Below, piece after piece: positions 27,115 to 36,328 of a stretch of DNA of 64,000 nt. A model generated the notes under the pieces. That model had not been told where the DNA came from. It ran no database searches and worked only from the letters and a program-made list of their open reading frames with translations. The stretch lies in NCBI RefSeq assembly GCF_000425485.1, contig NZ_KE384383.1, positions 327,981 to 391,980 of the forward strand, given 5' to 3'. Positions within the stretch are counted from its first letter, which is position 1, and each line of letters begins with the position of its first letter. This DNA is from Flavobacterium tegetincola DSM 22377. GTDB lineage: Bacteria > Bacteroidota > Bacteroidia > Flavobacteriales > Flavobacteriaceae. The position numbers were made by a program, and so were the translations under genes.

Positions 27115-28920
27115 TTAAAAACAATATTCATTTTCTGCAACCAATTTAGCTGCGATAATTTCGCGTAAAGCAACCACATTTGGTAGTGTATTGTACTTTG
27201 TAAAACGACGTAAACCCATTAACATCATGCGTTGTTCATCACCTTCAGAGAATGAAGCAATGCCTTCTTTTCCTTTTGTGTTGATAATATCAACTGCTTG
27301 GTATAAGTACAATTGAGCCATTGCAATTTGCTCCTTGATGTTTTCTTGTCCTTTCGATTTCGCTAATTTTTCTGTTCTTAAAATGGTCGATTCTGCCATA
27401 TAGATTTCTATCAAAATATCAGCGGCAGCCATTAATAACTGTTGATGTTCATCTAAATCTGGACCGTATTTTTGAACCGCTGAACCCGCAACCATCAAGA
27501 ATACTTTTTTCAATTTCGCAACCATTGCTTTTTCTTCTGCAAATAATTCAGAATAATCTGGTATATCAAAATCAGGAATACCCATTAATTCTTCAGCTAC
27601 TTTTGTTGCAGGACCAAGTAAATCAACATGTCCTTTCATTGCTTTTTTAACAAGCATTCCAACAGAAAGCATTCTATTAATTTCATTTGTACCTTCGTAA
27701 ATTCGAGCAATTCGAGCATCACGCCATGCACTTTCCATTGGTGTATCTTCTGAAAAGCCCATACCTCCAAGAACTTGGATTCCTTCATCAGCACAATTTT
27801 GAACATCTTCTGAAATAGCTACTTTTAAAATCGAACATTCGATAGCAAATTCTTCAACGCCTTTTAATTCTGCTTCTTGGTGAGACAAACCTTCAGCTAC
27901 TCGAGCTTCAATTCGTTCTTCCACTGCTTTTGCGGCACGATAAGCGGCACTTTCACCTGCGTAAGTTGAAGTTGCCATTTCTGCTATCTTGTAACGAATG
28001 GCTCCAAATTGTGCGATTGGTGTATTAAATTGTACACGTTCGTTGGCATATTTCACAGATTCTGTAGTCACACGACGTTGAGCGTCAAGACATGCAGCAC
28101 CTAATTTAATTCGACCTACATTCAAAGCATTCATGGCGATTTTAAAACCATTTCCTCTTTCAGAAAGCATGTTTTCAACGGGAACTTTTGTCTCATTAAA
28201 AAATACTTGACGAGTAGAAGAAGCCCGAATTCCTAATTTGTGTTCTTCTTCATTCATTGAAATTCCGTTTGAAGGGTCGTTTTCAACAATGAAACCAGTA
28301 ATATTTTTGTCGTCACCAATTCTAGCAAAAACGATGAACAAACTACAGAATCCTGCATTTGAAATCCACATTTTTTGCCCTGTAATCAAGTAGTGTTTAC
28401 CATCTTCAGACAAAACAGCTTTAGTTTTTCCAGAATTCGCATCCGAACCAGCACCTGGTTCTGTCAAACAATACGCTCCAAACCATTCGCCTGATGCTAA
28501 TTTAGGAACGTATTTTTGTTTTTGTTCTTCAGTTCCATAAAGCGTAATTGGCATCGTTCCAATACCAGTATGTGCTCCAAAAGCTGTTGAAAACGAACCT
28601 GTCGCTCCAGAAATGTAATCACAAACTAGCATCGTAGAAACAAATCCCATTCCCAATCCACCGTAGGCTTCAGGAACAGCAACACCAAGCAAACCAAGTT
28701 CACCTGCCTTTTTCATACATTGCTCAGTAAATGCGTAGTCTTTGTTTTCAAAGCGGCTTTTGTTAGGCCAAATTTCTTTGTCTACAAATTCTTTCACCAT
28801 CGATTTCATCATCAATTGCTCTTCAGAGAAATCTTCTGGTGTAAAGATGTCTTCGCATTTTGTTTCTTTTACTAAAAACTGTCCTCCACGAGTGACGTTT
28901 TTATCATTTGTTTCAGCCAT
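27115..28920 (-). CDS. Acyl-CoA dehydrogenase
   Basis: This FAD enzyme carries out the first oxidation of acyl-CoA in beta-oxidation. The 601-residue product has the standard fold: an FAD/substrate segment WFGAYCLTEPGAGSDANSG, KMWISNAGF, then GGMGFSEDTPMESAWRD and RIYEGTNEINRM. An additional C-terminal helical region of about 190 residues makes it longer than the 380-residue short-chain enzymes, as in very-long-chain types. It is the last gene of the MarR-FadB-thiolase operon and is separated from the thiolase gene by an IVS-like element. Confidence 0.93.
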   Translation of the reverse strand: MAETNDKNVTRGGQFLVKETKCEDIFTPEDFSEEQLMMKSMVKEFVDKEIWPNKSRFENKDYAFTEQCMKKAGELGLLGVAVPEAYGGLGMGFVSTMLVCDYISGATGSFSTAFGAHTGIGTMPITLYGTEEQKQKYVPKLASGEWFGAYCLTEPGAGSDANSGKTKAVLSEDGKHYLITGQKMWISNAGFCSLFIVFARIGDDKNITGFIVENDPSNGISMNEEEHKLGIRASSTRQVFFNETKVPVENMLSERGNGFKIAMNALNVGRIKLGAACLDAQRRVTTESVKYANERVQFNTPIAQFGAIRYKIAEMATSTYAGESAAYRAAKAVEERIEARVAEGLSHQEAELKGVEEFAIECSILKVAISEDVQNCADEGIQVLGGMGFSEDTPMESAWRDARIARIYEGTNEINRMLSVGMLVKKAMKGHVDLLGPATKVAEELMGIPDFDIPDYSELFAEEKAMVAKLKKVFLMVAGSAVQKYGPDLDEHQQLLMAAADILIEIYMAESTILRTEKLAKSKGQENIKEQIAMAQLYLYQAVDIINTKGKEGIASFSEGDEQRMMLMGLRRFTKYNTLPNVVALREIIAAKLVAENEYCF

Positions 28921-28945
28921 TTTGTTTATTTTTAATTGTTAGAAA

Positions 28946-29436
28946 AAAGAATATAGAGTATAGAAAATAGAAGATGTAGTGCAAAAGTTACTTCAATCCA
29001 TTTTGAAATGACATAGTCATTCTTTGAAACTCTTCTATTTTTAGTTCTAATGTGTTAAATTGTTGTTCGTTAATATATTTTCGGTGTTTTGCAACCAATA
29101 ATTGTGTAATTAATTCAAAAGATGAACCGAGAGAAATGTCGAGAAAGTGACTAAAAGATTTATCAGTTCTGGCAGAACCTTAGGCAATATTACTAGGCAT
29201 TGAAACCGAACATCTGCTTATTTGCGAAGCTAAATCATATCGTTTATGCTTTGGAAAATCGACTAAAACATCAGAAATTTCATTTGCAATCAAAATACCA
29301 ATTTGCCAGATTTTTAATTTCTTATAATTATGTCGCATTGGCTTATATTTTGAATCTGTATTATCTACTCTATTTTCTTTGCTCTATTCTCTATATTCTA
29401 TTCTCTATATTCTATATTCTATATTCTATATTCTTT
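28946..29436 (-). mobile_element. IVS-like element A (inverted-repeat-bounded four-helix-bundle cassette, decayed)
   Basis: A 28-bp left arm (28946-28973, AAAGAATATAGAGTATAGAA...) and right arm (29409-29436) are inverted repeats matching at 25 of 28 positions. Each arm is built of TATAGAA-type units; the right side has five or more copies in tandem (about 29381-29436). They enclose a four-helix-bundle gene. On the minus strand the element begins immediately after the thiolase TAG stop (29439-29437) and ends 25 bp before the acyl-CoA dehydrogenase ATG. A gene of this family inside complementary ends is the layout of 23S rRNA intervening sequences. Mobility is inferred. Confidence 0.6.
28988..29338 (-). 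pseudogene. Four-helix-bundle (IVS-type) protein gene with nonsense codon
   Basis: The minus-strand frame from the ATG at 29338 reads NYKKLKIWQIGILIANEI, then QISRCSVSMPSNIA, a TAA stop (29182-29180, codon 53), then GSARTDKSFSHFLDISLGSS and QLLVAKHRKYI to a TAA at 28988. It aligns along its length with the intact gene at 30733-31098, where the stop position is Glu (SNIAEGAGRN). A single GAA-to-TAA change explains the break. The family is the four-helix bundle encoded in 23S rRNA intervening sequences and is related to the Avd protein of diversity-generating retroelements. Confidence 0.82.
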
Positions 29437-30618
29437 CTATAAAACTTCATAAACTCCAGCAGCACCCTGACCGGTTCCAACACACATAGTTACAATTCCG
29501 TATTTGTTTCCTCGGCGTTTCATTTCGTCAAATAATTGAACAGATAACTTCGCTCCAGTACAACCTAATGGGTGCCCCATTGCAATAGCACCACCGTTTA
29601 CGTTTACGATATCTTGTTTCAAACCAAGTTCGCGAATTACAGCTAATGACTGAGAAGCAAAAGCTTCATTTAACTCAATCAGGTCAATATCATTCAAACG
29701 CAATCCAGCTTTAGCCAATGCTTTTGGAATTGCTTTTACCGGTCCAATTCCCATTATTCTTGGTTCAACTCCAGCGGCTGCATAACTTACCATTCGTGCG
29801 ATTGGCTCAAGATTTAACTCCTTAACCATTTCTTCCGACATAATTAGTACGAACGCAGCTCCATCACTCATTTGTGAAGATGAACCTGCTGTAACGCTTC
29901 CGTCAGCTGCAAAAACTGGTCTTAATTTTGCCAAAACTTCTAAGGAAGTATCGGCTCTTGGACCTTCGTCTTTATTTACAACATAAGAACGAGTTGCTTT
30001 TTTACCATTTTCATCCACGTAAGTTTCCTCCACAGTAATCGGAACAATTTGCTTGTCGAATTTTCCATCCACTTGAGCTTTCAATGCTTTTTGATGTGAA
30101 TTGAACGAGAACAAATCTTGGTCTTCACGAGAAACGTTGTATTTCTTAGCAACCGCTTCTGCAGTCAGCCCCATTCCCCAATAATAATCTTCATTTCCTT
30201 CTTTTGCAACGGCATAATCAGGAACCGGTTTGTAACCACCCATTGGGATAAAACTCATACTTTCTGCACCACCTGCGATAATACAATCCGACATTCCGGA
30301 TTGGATTTTTGCTGTAGCCATCGCGATCGTTTCAATTCCTGACGCACAATATCTATTTACTGTAACTCCAGGAACATCATCTACTTTTAATCCCATTAGG
30401 GAGATTAATCGTCCCATGTTCAATCCTTGTTCTGCTTCAGGCATGGCATTTCCAACCATAACATCGTCAATTCTGTGTTTGTCCAATTGAGGCACTTCAT
30501 TCATAATGTATTGAATGGTTTCTGCCGCCAATTCATCAGGTCTTTTAAATCTGAAGACTCCTTTCGGAGCTTTTCCTACTGCGGTTCGGTAGGCTTTTAC
30601 TATATATGCTGTTTTCAT
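29437..30618 (-). CDS. fadA: Acetyl-CoA C-acyltransferase (thiolase)
   Basis: This enzyme cleaves 3-ketoacyl-CoA in the last step of beta-oxidation. The 393-residue product has the acyl-accepting Cys in [13 protein letters not shown] (about residue 88), the catalytic His in [15 protein letters not shown] and the C-terminal Cys in [11 protein letters not shown]. It lies between FadB-like and acyl-CoA dehydrogenase genes on the minus strand. The arm of IVS-like element B ends 6 nt before its ATG, so folding of that arm could affect its translation. Confidence 0.94.
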   Translation of the reverse strand: MKTAYIVKAYRTAVGKAPKGVFRFKRPDELAAETIQYIMNEVPQLDKHRIDDVMVGNAMPEAEQGLNMGRLISLMGLKVDDVPGVTVNRYCASGIETIAMATAKIQSGMSDCIIAGGAESMSFIPMGGYKPVPDYAVAKEGNEDYYWGMGLTAEAVAKKYNVSREDQDLFSFNSHQKALKAQVDGKFDKQIVPITVEETYVDENGKKATRSYVVNKDEGPRADTSLEVLAKLRPVFAADGSVTAGSSSQMSDGAAFVLIMSEEMVKELNLEPIARMVSYAAAGVEPRIMGIGPVKAIPKALAKAGLRLNDIDLIELNEAFASQSLAVIRELGLKQDIVNVNGGAIAMGHPLGCTGAKLSVQLFDEMKRRGNKYGIVTMCVGTGQGAAGVYEVL

Positions 30619-30624
30619 GTGAAA

Positions 30625-31199
30625 AGTATTAAGATGGAAGTATTAAGTATTAAGACTAAGAATGTATTAAGATTAAGGTATTAAGTATTAAGACCAAAAT
30701 CACTACTATAAAAATTATATTTTTTAATACCTCTATTCATTTGTATTTATTTTTAATGTTTTTTGAAAAGCGAAATTCATGTTTGAAACTTCCACTAATT
30801 GATTTATGATTGGTTGTATTGTTTCTTCTTGTATAAGTTTTAATCTTTTTGCTAATAGCAATTGAGTAATTAATTCGAAGGTAGAACCATTAGATATTCC
30901 TAAAAATTGTACAAATTCTTTATTGTGATTTCGTCCAGCACCTTCTGCAATATTGGAGGGAATAGAAACGGCACATTTTTTAATTTGGTGAATCAAATTG
31001 AATTTTTCGTCATCAGGAAGGAGTAGAGCTACTTCATAAACTTTCACGGCAATATCCATTGCTTTCTGCCAAATTTTTAATTTTTCGAAACTGTGCATAT
31101 TTTTAATTTTAGATGTTACTTCCTTCAACTTTAAACTATTATCTATTCGAATCTTATCCCTCACTCAATCTTAATACTTAATACTCAAATCTTAATACT
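30625..31199 (-). mobile_element. IVS-like element B (inverted-repeat-bounded four-helix-bundle cassette, intact)
   Basis: The left arm (30625-30655) and right arm (31169-31199) are 31-bp inverted repeats identical at 28 positions: AGTATTAAGAT, 3 mismatches, then AGTATTAAGTATTAAGA. Further GTATTAAG copies lie at about 30664-30692. The arms enclose one four-helix-bundle gene. On the minus strand the right arm overlaps the TAG stop of the FadB-like gene by two bases, and the left arm ends 6 bp before the thiolase ATG. Transcribed within the operon, the ends would form a long stem, as in 23S rRNA IVS elements. Excision or mobility is inferred only. Confidence 0.62.
30733..31098 (-). CDS. Four-helix-bundle protein (23S rRNA IVS family)
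   Basis: From the ATG at 31098 (MHSFEKLKIWQKAMDIAV) the product is about 121 residues. The frame is open to 31164, but the family starts at this methionine. It has the family signatures KLKIWQKAMD, LIHQIKKCAVSIPSNIAEGAGR and SNGSTFELITQLLLAKRL. These proteins form pentamers of four-helix bundles and are encoded by intervening sequences of 23S rRNA genes and, as Avd, by diversity-generating retroelements. Their cellular role is unclear. Here the gene sits inside an inverted-repeat cassette in the beta-oxidation operon. Confidence 0.88.
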   Translation of the reverse strand: MHSFEKLKIWQKAMDIAVKVYEVALLLPDDEKFNLIHQIKKCAVSIPSNIAEGAGRNHNKEFVQFLGISNGSTFELITQLLLAKRLKLIQEETIQPIINQLVEVSNMNFAFQKTLKINTNE

Positions 31200-33588
31200 A
31201 GTTTCTAAGTGGCTTACCTTTCGTCAACATATGCTGAATTCTCTCCAAAGTCTTTCTTTCTGTGCAAAGCGATAAGAATGCTTCTCTTTCTAAATCCAAT
31301 AAATATTGTTCGGTTACCATAGTCGCTTCGGATAAATCACCACCTGCCATAACATAGGCTAGTTTGTTGGCTATCTTTTTATCGTGTTCGGAGATGTAAC
31401 TTCCGGCTTGCATTTGGTCGGTTCCAACTAAGAACATTCCAAGGGCTTGTTTACCCAAAACTTTAACGTCTTTTCGTTTTACGGGTTGCGTGTAACCTGC
31501 ATTTGCCATAAGTAAAGCGTGTTGTTTGGCTTCCGCTAATTGTCTGTCTTTGTTGACAACCACGATGTCTTTACCGTGCTGTAATATTCCTAAATCATAC
31601 GCTTCATATGCAGAAGTCGAGACTTTTGCCATAGCTACAGTTAAGAAGTATTCTTGCAAAACATTTAACTCTACGTCATTTTTCCTGAATAAATCAGAAG
31701 CTCTTAAAGCCATTTCTTTAGAACCACCTCCGCCAGGAATTACTCCAACACCAAATTCGACTAATCCAATATAGGTTTCTGCAGCAGCAACTACTTTATC
31801 AGCATGCATGCTCATTTCGCAACCACCACCAAGCGCCATTCCGTGTGGTGCAACTACTACAGGGATTCCTGAGTAACGCACTCGCATCATCGTGTCTTGA
31901 AACATTTTGATTGCCATATTTAATTCTTCGTATTCTTGCTCGACTGCCATCATGAATATCATTCCGATATTGGCACCGACTGAGAAATTTGGTGCTTGAT
32001 TTCCAATCACCAATCCACCGAATTCTTTTTCTGCTAAATCAATCGCTTTGTTAATTCCTTGAAGGACATCGCCACCGATGGTATTCATTTTGGATTGAAA
32101 TTCTAAATTCAAAATTCCATCTCCGATATCTTCAATTACAACGCCACTATTACTCCATACTTTTTTGCTTTCGCGGATGTTATTTAGAATAATAAATGCG
32201 TCTTGTCCTGGGATTTTCTTTTGTGATTTGGAAGCAATGTCATAGTAATAAGTCGCTCCTTCTTTCACAGAATAAAAAGTTTTATTTCCAGAGGCTAACA
32301 TTTCAGTAACCCAAGCGGCTGGTTCTTTTCCTTCGGCTTGCATTAATTCGATACCTTTTTCAACCCCAACGGCATCCCAAATTTCGAATGGACCATTTTC
32401 CCAACCGAAACCGGCTTTCATGGCATCGTCAATTTTATATAAATCGTCAGTGATTTCTGGAATTCTATTGGCTACATAGGCAAACATGCCACTGAAGTCT
32501 TTTCTGTAAAATTCACCAGCTTTGTCGGTACCTGTAACTAGTATTTTAAAGCGATTGATTGGTTTATCAATGCCTTTGGTCAATTCAAGTGTTGCGAATG
32601 AGGCTTTCTTTTGAGCTCGGTATTCTAACGTGTTTAGGTCTAACGCTAAGATGTCTTTACCTTCTTTTTTGTAAAAACCTTGCCCCGATTTGCTACCCAA
32701 CCATTTCTTATCCATCATCATTGTGATGAAATTGGGAAGTGCAAATAAATCGTGTGCTTCATCTTTAGGAACGCCTTGGTGTAAACCATTGGCAACATGT
32801 ACTAAAGTATCAAGTCCAACGACATCTACGGTTCTGAAGGTTGCAGACTTTGGTCGGCCAATAACTGGGCCTGTAAGTTTATCAATTTCTTCAACGGTGA
32901 AACCCATTTCTTTTACATTGTGAAACATGCTCATGATTCCGAAGATTCCGATTCTGTTTCCAATAAAAGCGGGTGTGTCTTTAGCAATTACCGAAGTTTT
33001 TCCTAAGTATTTCTCACCGTATTCATTCAAGAAATCAAGGACTTCCGAAGTCGTTTCTGGACCTGGGATGATTTCAAACAATTTTAAGTAACGGGCTGGA
33101 TTAAAGAAGTGTGTTCCGCAGAAGTGTTTCTGGAAATCTTCACTTCGGCCTTCACTCATAAAATGTATCGGAATACCAGATGTGTTTGACGTAATTAAGG
33201 TGCCCGGTTTACGGTATTTTTCAATTTGTTCAAATACTTGTTTCTTGATGTCCAAGCGTTCTACCACCACTTCAATAATCCAATCAGCATCTTTAATCTT
33301 TGCTAAATCATCTGTTGTGTTTCCTGTCGTGATGCGTTGTGCAAAACTGGGGTGGTAAATAGGAGAGGGCTTCGATTTTAAAGCAAAGGCCAAGTGGTCG
33401 TTAACCATTCTATTTCTAACCGCTTTACTTTCTAAAGTCAATCCCTTTTTTTGTTCGGCTTCCGTTAATTCGCGGGGTACAATGTCCAGGAGTAGCACTT
33501 CCACGCCAATATTGGCAAAATGGCAAGCAATGCCTGAACCCATTATTCCTGAACCAATGACTGCCACTTTTTTAATCAGTCGTTTCAT
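31198..33588 (-). CDS. fadB: 3-hydroxyacyl-CoA dehydrogenase / enoyl-CoA hydratase fusion
   Basis: This bifunctional beta-oxidation enzyme of about 796 residues has an N-terminal NAD-binding dehydrogenase (KKVAVIGSGIMGSGIACHF, then ITSNTSGIPIHFMSEG and HFFNPARYLKL). A C-terminal enoyl-CoA hydratase/crotonase domain follows (NFSVGANIGMIFMM, APHGMALGGGCEMSMHAD, GVIPGGGGSKEMA). The domain order is the reverse of E. coli FadB, as usual in Bacteroidota. I prefer the ATG at 33588 (MKRLIKKVAVIG). It follows the MarR gene closely and heads the enzyme operon. Confidence 0.93.
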   Translation of the reverse strand: MKRLIKKVAVIGSGIMGSGIACHFANIGVEVLLLDIVPRELTEAEQKKGLTLESKAVRNRMVNDHLAFALKSKPSPIYHPSFAQRITTGNTTDDLAKIKDADWIIEVVVERLDIKKQVFEQIEKYRKPGTLITSNTSGIPIHFMSEGRSEDFQKHFCGTHFFNPARYLKLFEIIPGPETTSEVLDFLNEYGEKYLGKTSVIAKDTPAFIGNRIGIFGIMSMFHNVKEMGFTVEEIDKLTGPVIGRPKSATFRTVDVVGLDTLVHVANGLHQGVPKDEAHDLFALPNFITMMMDKKWLGSKSGQGFYKKEGKDILALDLNTLEYRAQKKASFATLELTKGIDKPINRFKILVTGTDKAGEFYRKDFSGMFAYVANRIPEITDDLYKIDDAMKAGFGWENGPFEIWDAVGVEKGIELMQAEGKEPAAWVTEMLASGNKTFYSVKEGATYYYDIASKSQKKIPGQDAFIILNNIRESKKVWSNSGVVIEDIGDGILNLEFQSKMNTIGGDVLQGINKAIDLAEKEFGGLVIGNQAPNFSVGANIGMIFMMAVEQEYEELNMAIKMFQDTMMRVRYSGIPVVVAPHGMALGGGCEMSMHADKVVAAAETYIGLVEFGVGVIPGGGGSKEMALRASDLFRKNDVELNVLQEYFLTVAMAKVSTSAYEAYDLGILQHGKDIVVVNKDRQLAEAKQHALLMANAGYTQPVKRKDVKVLGKQALGMFLVGTDQMQAGSYISEHDKKIANKLAYVMAGGDLSEATMVTEQYLLDLEREAFLSLCTERKTLERIQHMLTKGKPLRN

Positions 33589-33615
33589 TATATGCATGTT
33601 TTTATAGTATTGTGT

Positions 33616-34056
33616 TTATTTTTCTAGAAATATATTTTTATCGGCGATCAAATCATTTATAGTTTCTGAAACTTCCATAAAGTGAAGCAACTTTTCGGGT
33701 GAAATATTATTTTTGATGGTTTCATTAAATTTCAAAACCGTATTTTTAGAGAGCTCTCTTTTTTCTTTACCAAATGCGGTGAGATAAATCAAAACACCTC
33801 TACCGTCGTCTGGATTTTTCTTTCGAATAATAAGTCCGCGTTCCTCCATGGACTTCAAAGTCCTTGTTAAACTTGTCGCTTCCATTCCCATTTTTGGACC
33901 TAAAGCCGTTGAGGGTGTTCCCTTTTCTTTGTCAATGCTCAACAGTACAAATCCCGTAGCCATGGTAGCACCATATTTACTAGCTTCTTCGTTATACATT
34001 CTTGAAACAGCTTGCCATGTGGCGCGGAGAACGTAATCAATTGTTTTGTCTTTCAT
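33616..34056 (-). CDS. MarR-family transcriptional regulator
   Basis: The 146-residue winged-helix protein has GFVLLSIDKEKGTPSTALGPKMGMEATSLTRTL (the recognition region) and the wing GLIIRKKNPDDGRGVLIYLT. It is the first gene of the beta-oxidation operon, 27 bp before the FadB start, so it probably represses the operon until an acyl-CoA ligand binds. That is inferred from position. A candidate palindromic site lies about 155 bp upstream. Confidence 0.9.
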   Translation of the reverse strand: MKDKTIDYVLRATWQAVSRMYNEEASKYGATMATGFVLLSIDKEKGTPSTALGPKMGMEATSLTRTLKSMEERGLIIRKKNPDDGRGVLIYLTAFGKEKRELSKNTVLKFNETIKNNISPEKLLHFMEVSETINDLIADKNIFLEK

Positions 34057-34409
34057 CTATATAATGCTAGCTTCAAATCTGCTGAAAAATTATCTTCAAA
34101 TGAATTGAATTGCTATTATTCTTAAATTATTACTATATTCGGTGTGCTATTAGTTTATTATTATATATATTTATATAAAAATTCTAAATTCAAATATACA
34201 TAAAAATAGTATGCATGCATAGTAAATTATATAAAATTTTTATTATTTAACAATTTCGTAAAATTGAATCTTTGAGCACCGAATTCAATTTGGCTTAAAA
34301 CAAAAAACTGAAGCACATCTGTTATTAGATTAATACTTCAGTTTTTAGTTGTATTGCTTAGTTTCTTCCAATTTAATGCTATAAAGTGCAGAAGATCCTT
34401 CCAAATGGT
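34057..34409. other. Intergenic region upstream of marR
   Basis: This 353-bp, very AT-rich gap holds a 12-bp perfect palindrome TATGCATGCATA (34210-34221) in a near-palindromic surround, a possible operator for the MarR protein. It also holds the terminator of the gene ending at 34410 (34303-34346). I see no gene in it. Confidence 0.45.
34303..34346 (-). terminator. Terminator-like hairpin
   Basis: AAAAACTGAAG (34303-34313) and CTTCAGTTTTT (34336-34346) form an 11-bp stem with a 22-base loop. The U-rich end suits the minus-strand gene ending at 34410, though it may work both ways. Confidence 0.65.
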
Positions 34410-35042
34410 TTAGCTCACTTTTTCTAAAGCTTTTTTAATCAATGTTTCTCCTTTGATAATTTCAAAAGTGGCATCAGTTGCAACTTGGTCATATAAACTT
34501 TCCACTAAAGTTTGGGCAACGTCAGTACGACTAATTTCACCTCTTTTATTTAATTTATTTTCAAGTTCGATGGTTTCCAACTGTGTTTCATTCGTTAAAG
34601 AACCTGGTCTAACGATGCTGTAATTCAATCCACTCGACTTTAGGTATTCGTCTGCATTGTGTTTAGCTTTTAAAAATTCTTGCAATTCAGAAGCTTTCTC
34701 TGGCGCGTCGGCACCCATTGAACTCAGCATTACAAATTTCTTAACAGTTGCTTTTTTAGCGGCATCAATTAGATTTTTGGCGCCTTCTTGATCTACTTCA
34801 ATTACTTTTTTACCGCCTGAACCTGCTGCAAAAATAACTCTGTCAATAGAATGTTTAAAGACAGCATCTAAATTACCCTCTAAGTCAGCTAGAATTACAT
34901 CAACTTTGTGCTCCGAAAAGTAACTTTTTTGCTCCTCCTTTCGAACCATTGCAATCGGATTAAAATTAGAGGATTGTTTTAAAATTGAAATTATTTTTTT
35001 TCCTGTGGTGCCGTTTGCACCTGCTACTAATATATTTTCCAT
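34410..35042 (-). CDS. NAD(P)-binding SDR-like (NmrA/YwnB-type) oxidoreductase
   Basis: The 210-residue product has a Rossmann N-terminus with the glycine motif ILVAGANGTTGKKI (residues 4-17), a second strand VDVILADLEGN, VIFAAGSGGKK and VKKFVMLSSMGADAPE, then YSIVRPGSL. This is the atypical short-chain dehydrogenase group of NAD(P)H-binding proteins whose substrate is usually unknown. It is a single-gene unit with a terminator downstream. Confidence 0.85.
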   Translation of the reverse strand: MENILVAGANGTTGKKIISILKQSSNFNPIAMVRKEEQKSYFSEHKVDVILADLEGNLDAVFKHSIDRVIFAAGSGGKKVIEVDQEGAKNLIDAAKKATVKKFVMLSSMGADAPEKASELQEFLKAKHNADEYLKSSGLNYSIVRPGSLTNETQLETIELENKLNKRGEISRTDVAQTLVESLYDQVATDATFEIIKGETLIKKALEKVS

Positions 35043-35246
35043 AACTTAAAATTACAAAATTTGCTATGTACTGGAACTAAGAACTAGTGTGTTTAACTTA
35101 ATTTTAAGTCATGGTGTTGGAATACAATACTATAAATTAATAGAAGTAGAAGAATTGACGTAAATAAATTTTTGCAATCTTGTAACCTAATTTTAATAAT
35201 ATAGATCCTTTACTACTCAATTTCTCGTATATTACAATAAAAACCT

Positions 35247-36068
35247 ATGCGCTATTTATTGATAATTTCAATAGTGCTTGCTTTATCGAGCTGCAGTACT
35301 ATAAAATTTAAGAATATTACTTACACAACATCAGTTCAAAATAAGCCCCTGAAACTAAATGTTTTTGTACCTCGAAAAATGAACGGGAAGAAGTTGCCTG
35401 TTTTGGTCTATGTACATGGCGGAAATTGGAACACGGGAAACAAAAATATATACGGATTTTTCGGTCGAAATTTTGCTAAGAAAGATGTGATCACCGTTAT
35501 TCCAAGTTACACGTTGAGTCCAGAGGCCGATTATGATCAGATGGCGGCTGAAATTGCAACTGCGATCAAATGGGTGGAAACTGATATTGAAACGTACGGT
35601 GGTAATCCTGAAAAACTATTTGTCACAGGACATTCCGCAGGTGGACACTTAGTGGCTTTGGCTGCAATGAATCCGAAATATGGAGTACCGGAAGGCACCG
35701 TTTCTGGAATTATCCTGAACGATGCGGCGGGATTGGATATGAAACATTATTTAGAACAGATTCCACCAACAGACACTAACGATTATTTGACTACTTGGAC
35801 CAACGACCCACAGGAATGGAAAAATGCGTCGCCAATCTATTTCTTAAATGATAAAACGCCTCCTTTTTTAATTTATGTAGGTACCAAAACTTATCCTTCT
35901 ATAAAAGTTGCAAATGAGCGTTTTGTAAAAGAACTCAATCAGTACCAAAAAGACGTGACACCGATTTTAGTTAAAAAGAAACACATTCCGATGATTTTGC
36001 AATATTTCTGGCCATGGAATGATCGAATTGATGAGACTGTAGATTTTATGAAGCGAGTTGCAAACTGA
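35247..36068 (+). CDS. Alpha/beta-hydrolase lipoprotein (esterase-like)
   Basis: A lipoprotein signal (LLIISIVLALSSC, Cys16) precedes an alpha/beta-hydrolase of the hormone-sensitive-lipase/carboxylesterase group. It has the oxyanion motif VYVHGGNW and the nucleophile Ser in VTGHSAGGHLVA. A catalytic Asp is probably near the C-terminal third, with the final His in KKKHIPM or nearby. It should act on small esters in the periplasm or at the outer membrane. There is no operon partner. Confidence 0.83.
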   Translation: MRYLLIISIVLALSSCSTIKFKNITYTTSVQNKPLKLNVFVPRKMNGKKLPVLVYVHGGNWNTGNKNIYGFFGRNFAKKDVITVIPSYTLSPEADYDQMAAEIATAIKWVETDIETYGGNPEKLFVTGHSAGGHLVALAAMNPKYGVPEGTVSGIILNDAAGLDMKHYLEQIPPTDTNDYLTTWTNDPQEWKNASPIYFLNDKTPPFLIYVGTKTYPSIKVANERFVKELNQYQKDVTPILVKKKHIPMILQYFWPWNDRIDETVDFMKRVAN

Positions 36069-36262
36069 AAATTTACTTCTCTACAGAGCTATTTAAAAAA
36101 TGTATTTTTTGAATTAAGTTTGAAAAATATCTATGACGATTAAACTACAGATTCATAAACAATACTTCTTGGTTACCTTTTAGCATAAGGAAGTGTCCAA
36201 AAATACCAAATCAGATACCTAGTCAATTGAATTGCAATACTAACCTCGCTGAAAAGTAAAAG

Positions 36263-36316
36263 TGTCAATCATCCTGTTTTTCGTTTTTAATACTATTAAA
36301 ATCAAGATGATTGACA
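36263..36316. terminator. Long-stem inverted repeat between convergent genes
   Basis: TGTCAATCATC (36263-36273) is the perfect reverse complement of GATGATTGACA (36306-36316), with a 32-base loop. It lies between the convergent hydrolase and permease genes and is a plausible bidirectional terminator. The T-runs are inside the loop, which is unusual. Confidence 0.5.
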
Positions 36317-36328
36317 ATTTATATTTGT

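Noticed and set aside
29381..29436. TATATTC tandem repeats as a CRISPR or minisatellite
   Set aside because: Units are 7-9 bases with no spacers. They are better explained as one arm of the inverted repeat bounding the four-helix-bundle cassette.
30625..31199. Diversity-generating retroelement suggested by the Avd-like protein
   Set aside because: No reverse transcriptase gene and no template/variable repeat pair are visible nearby.
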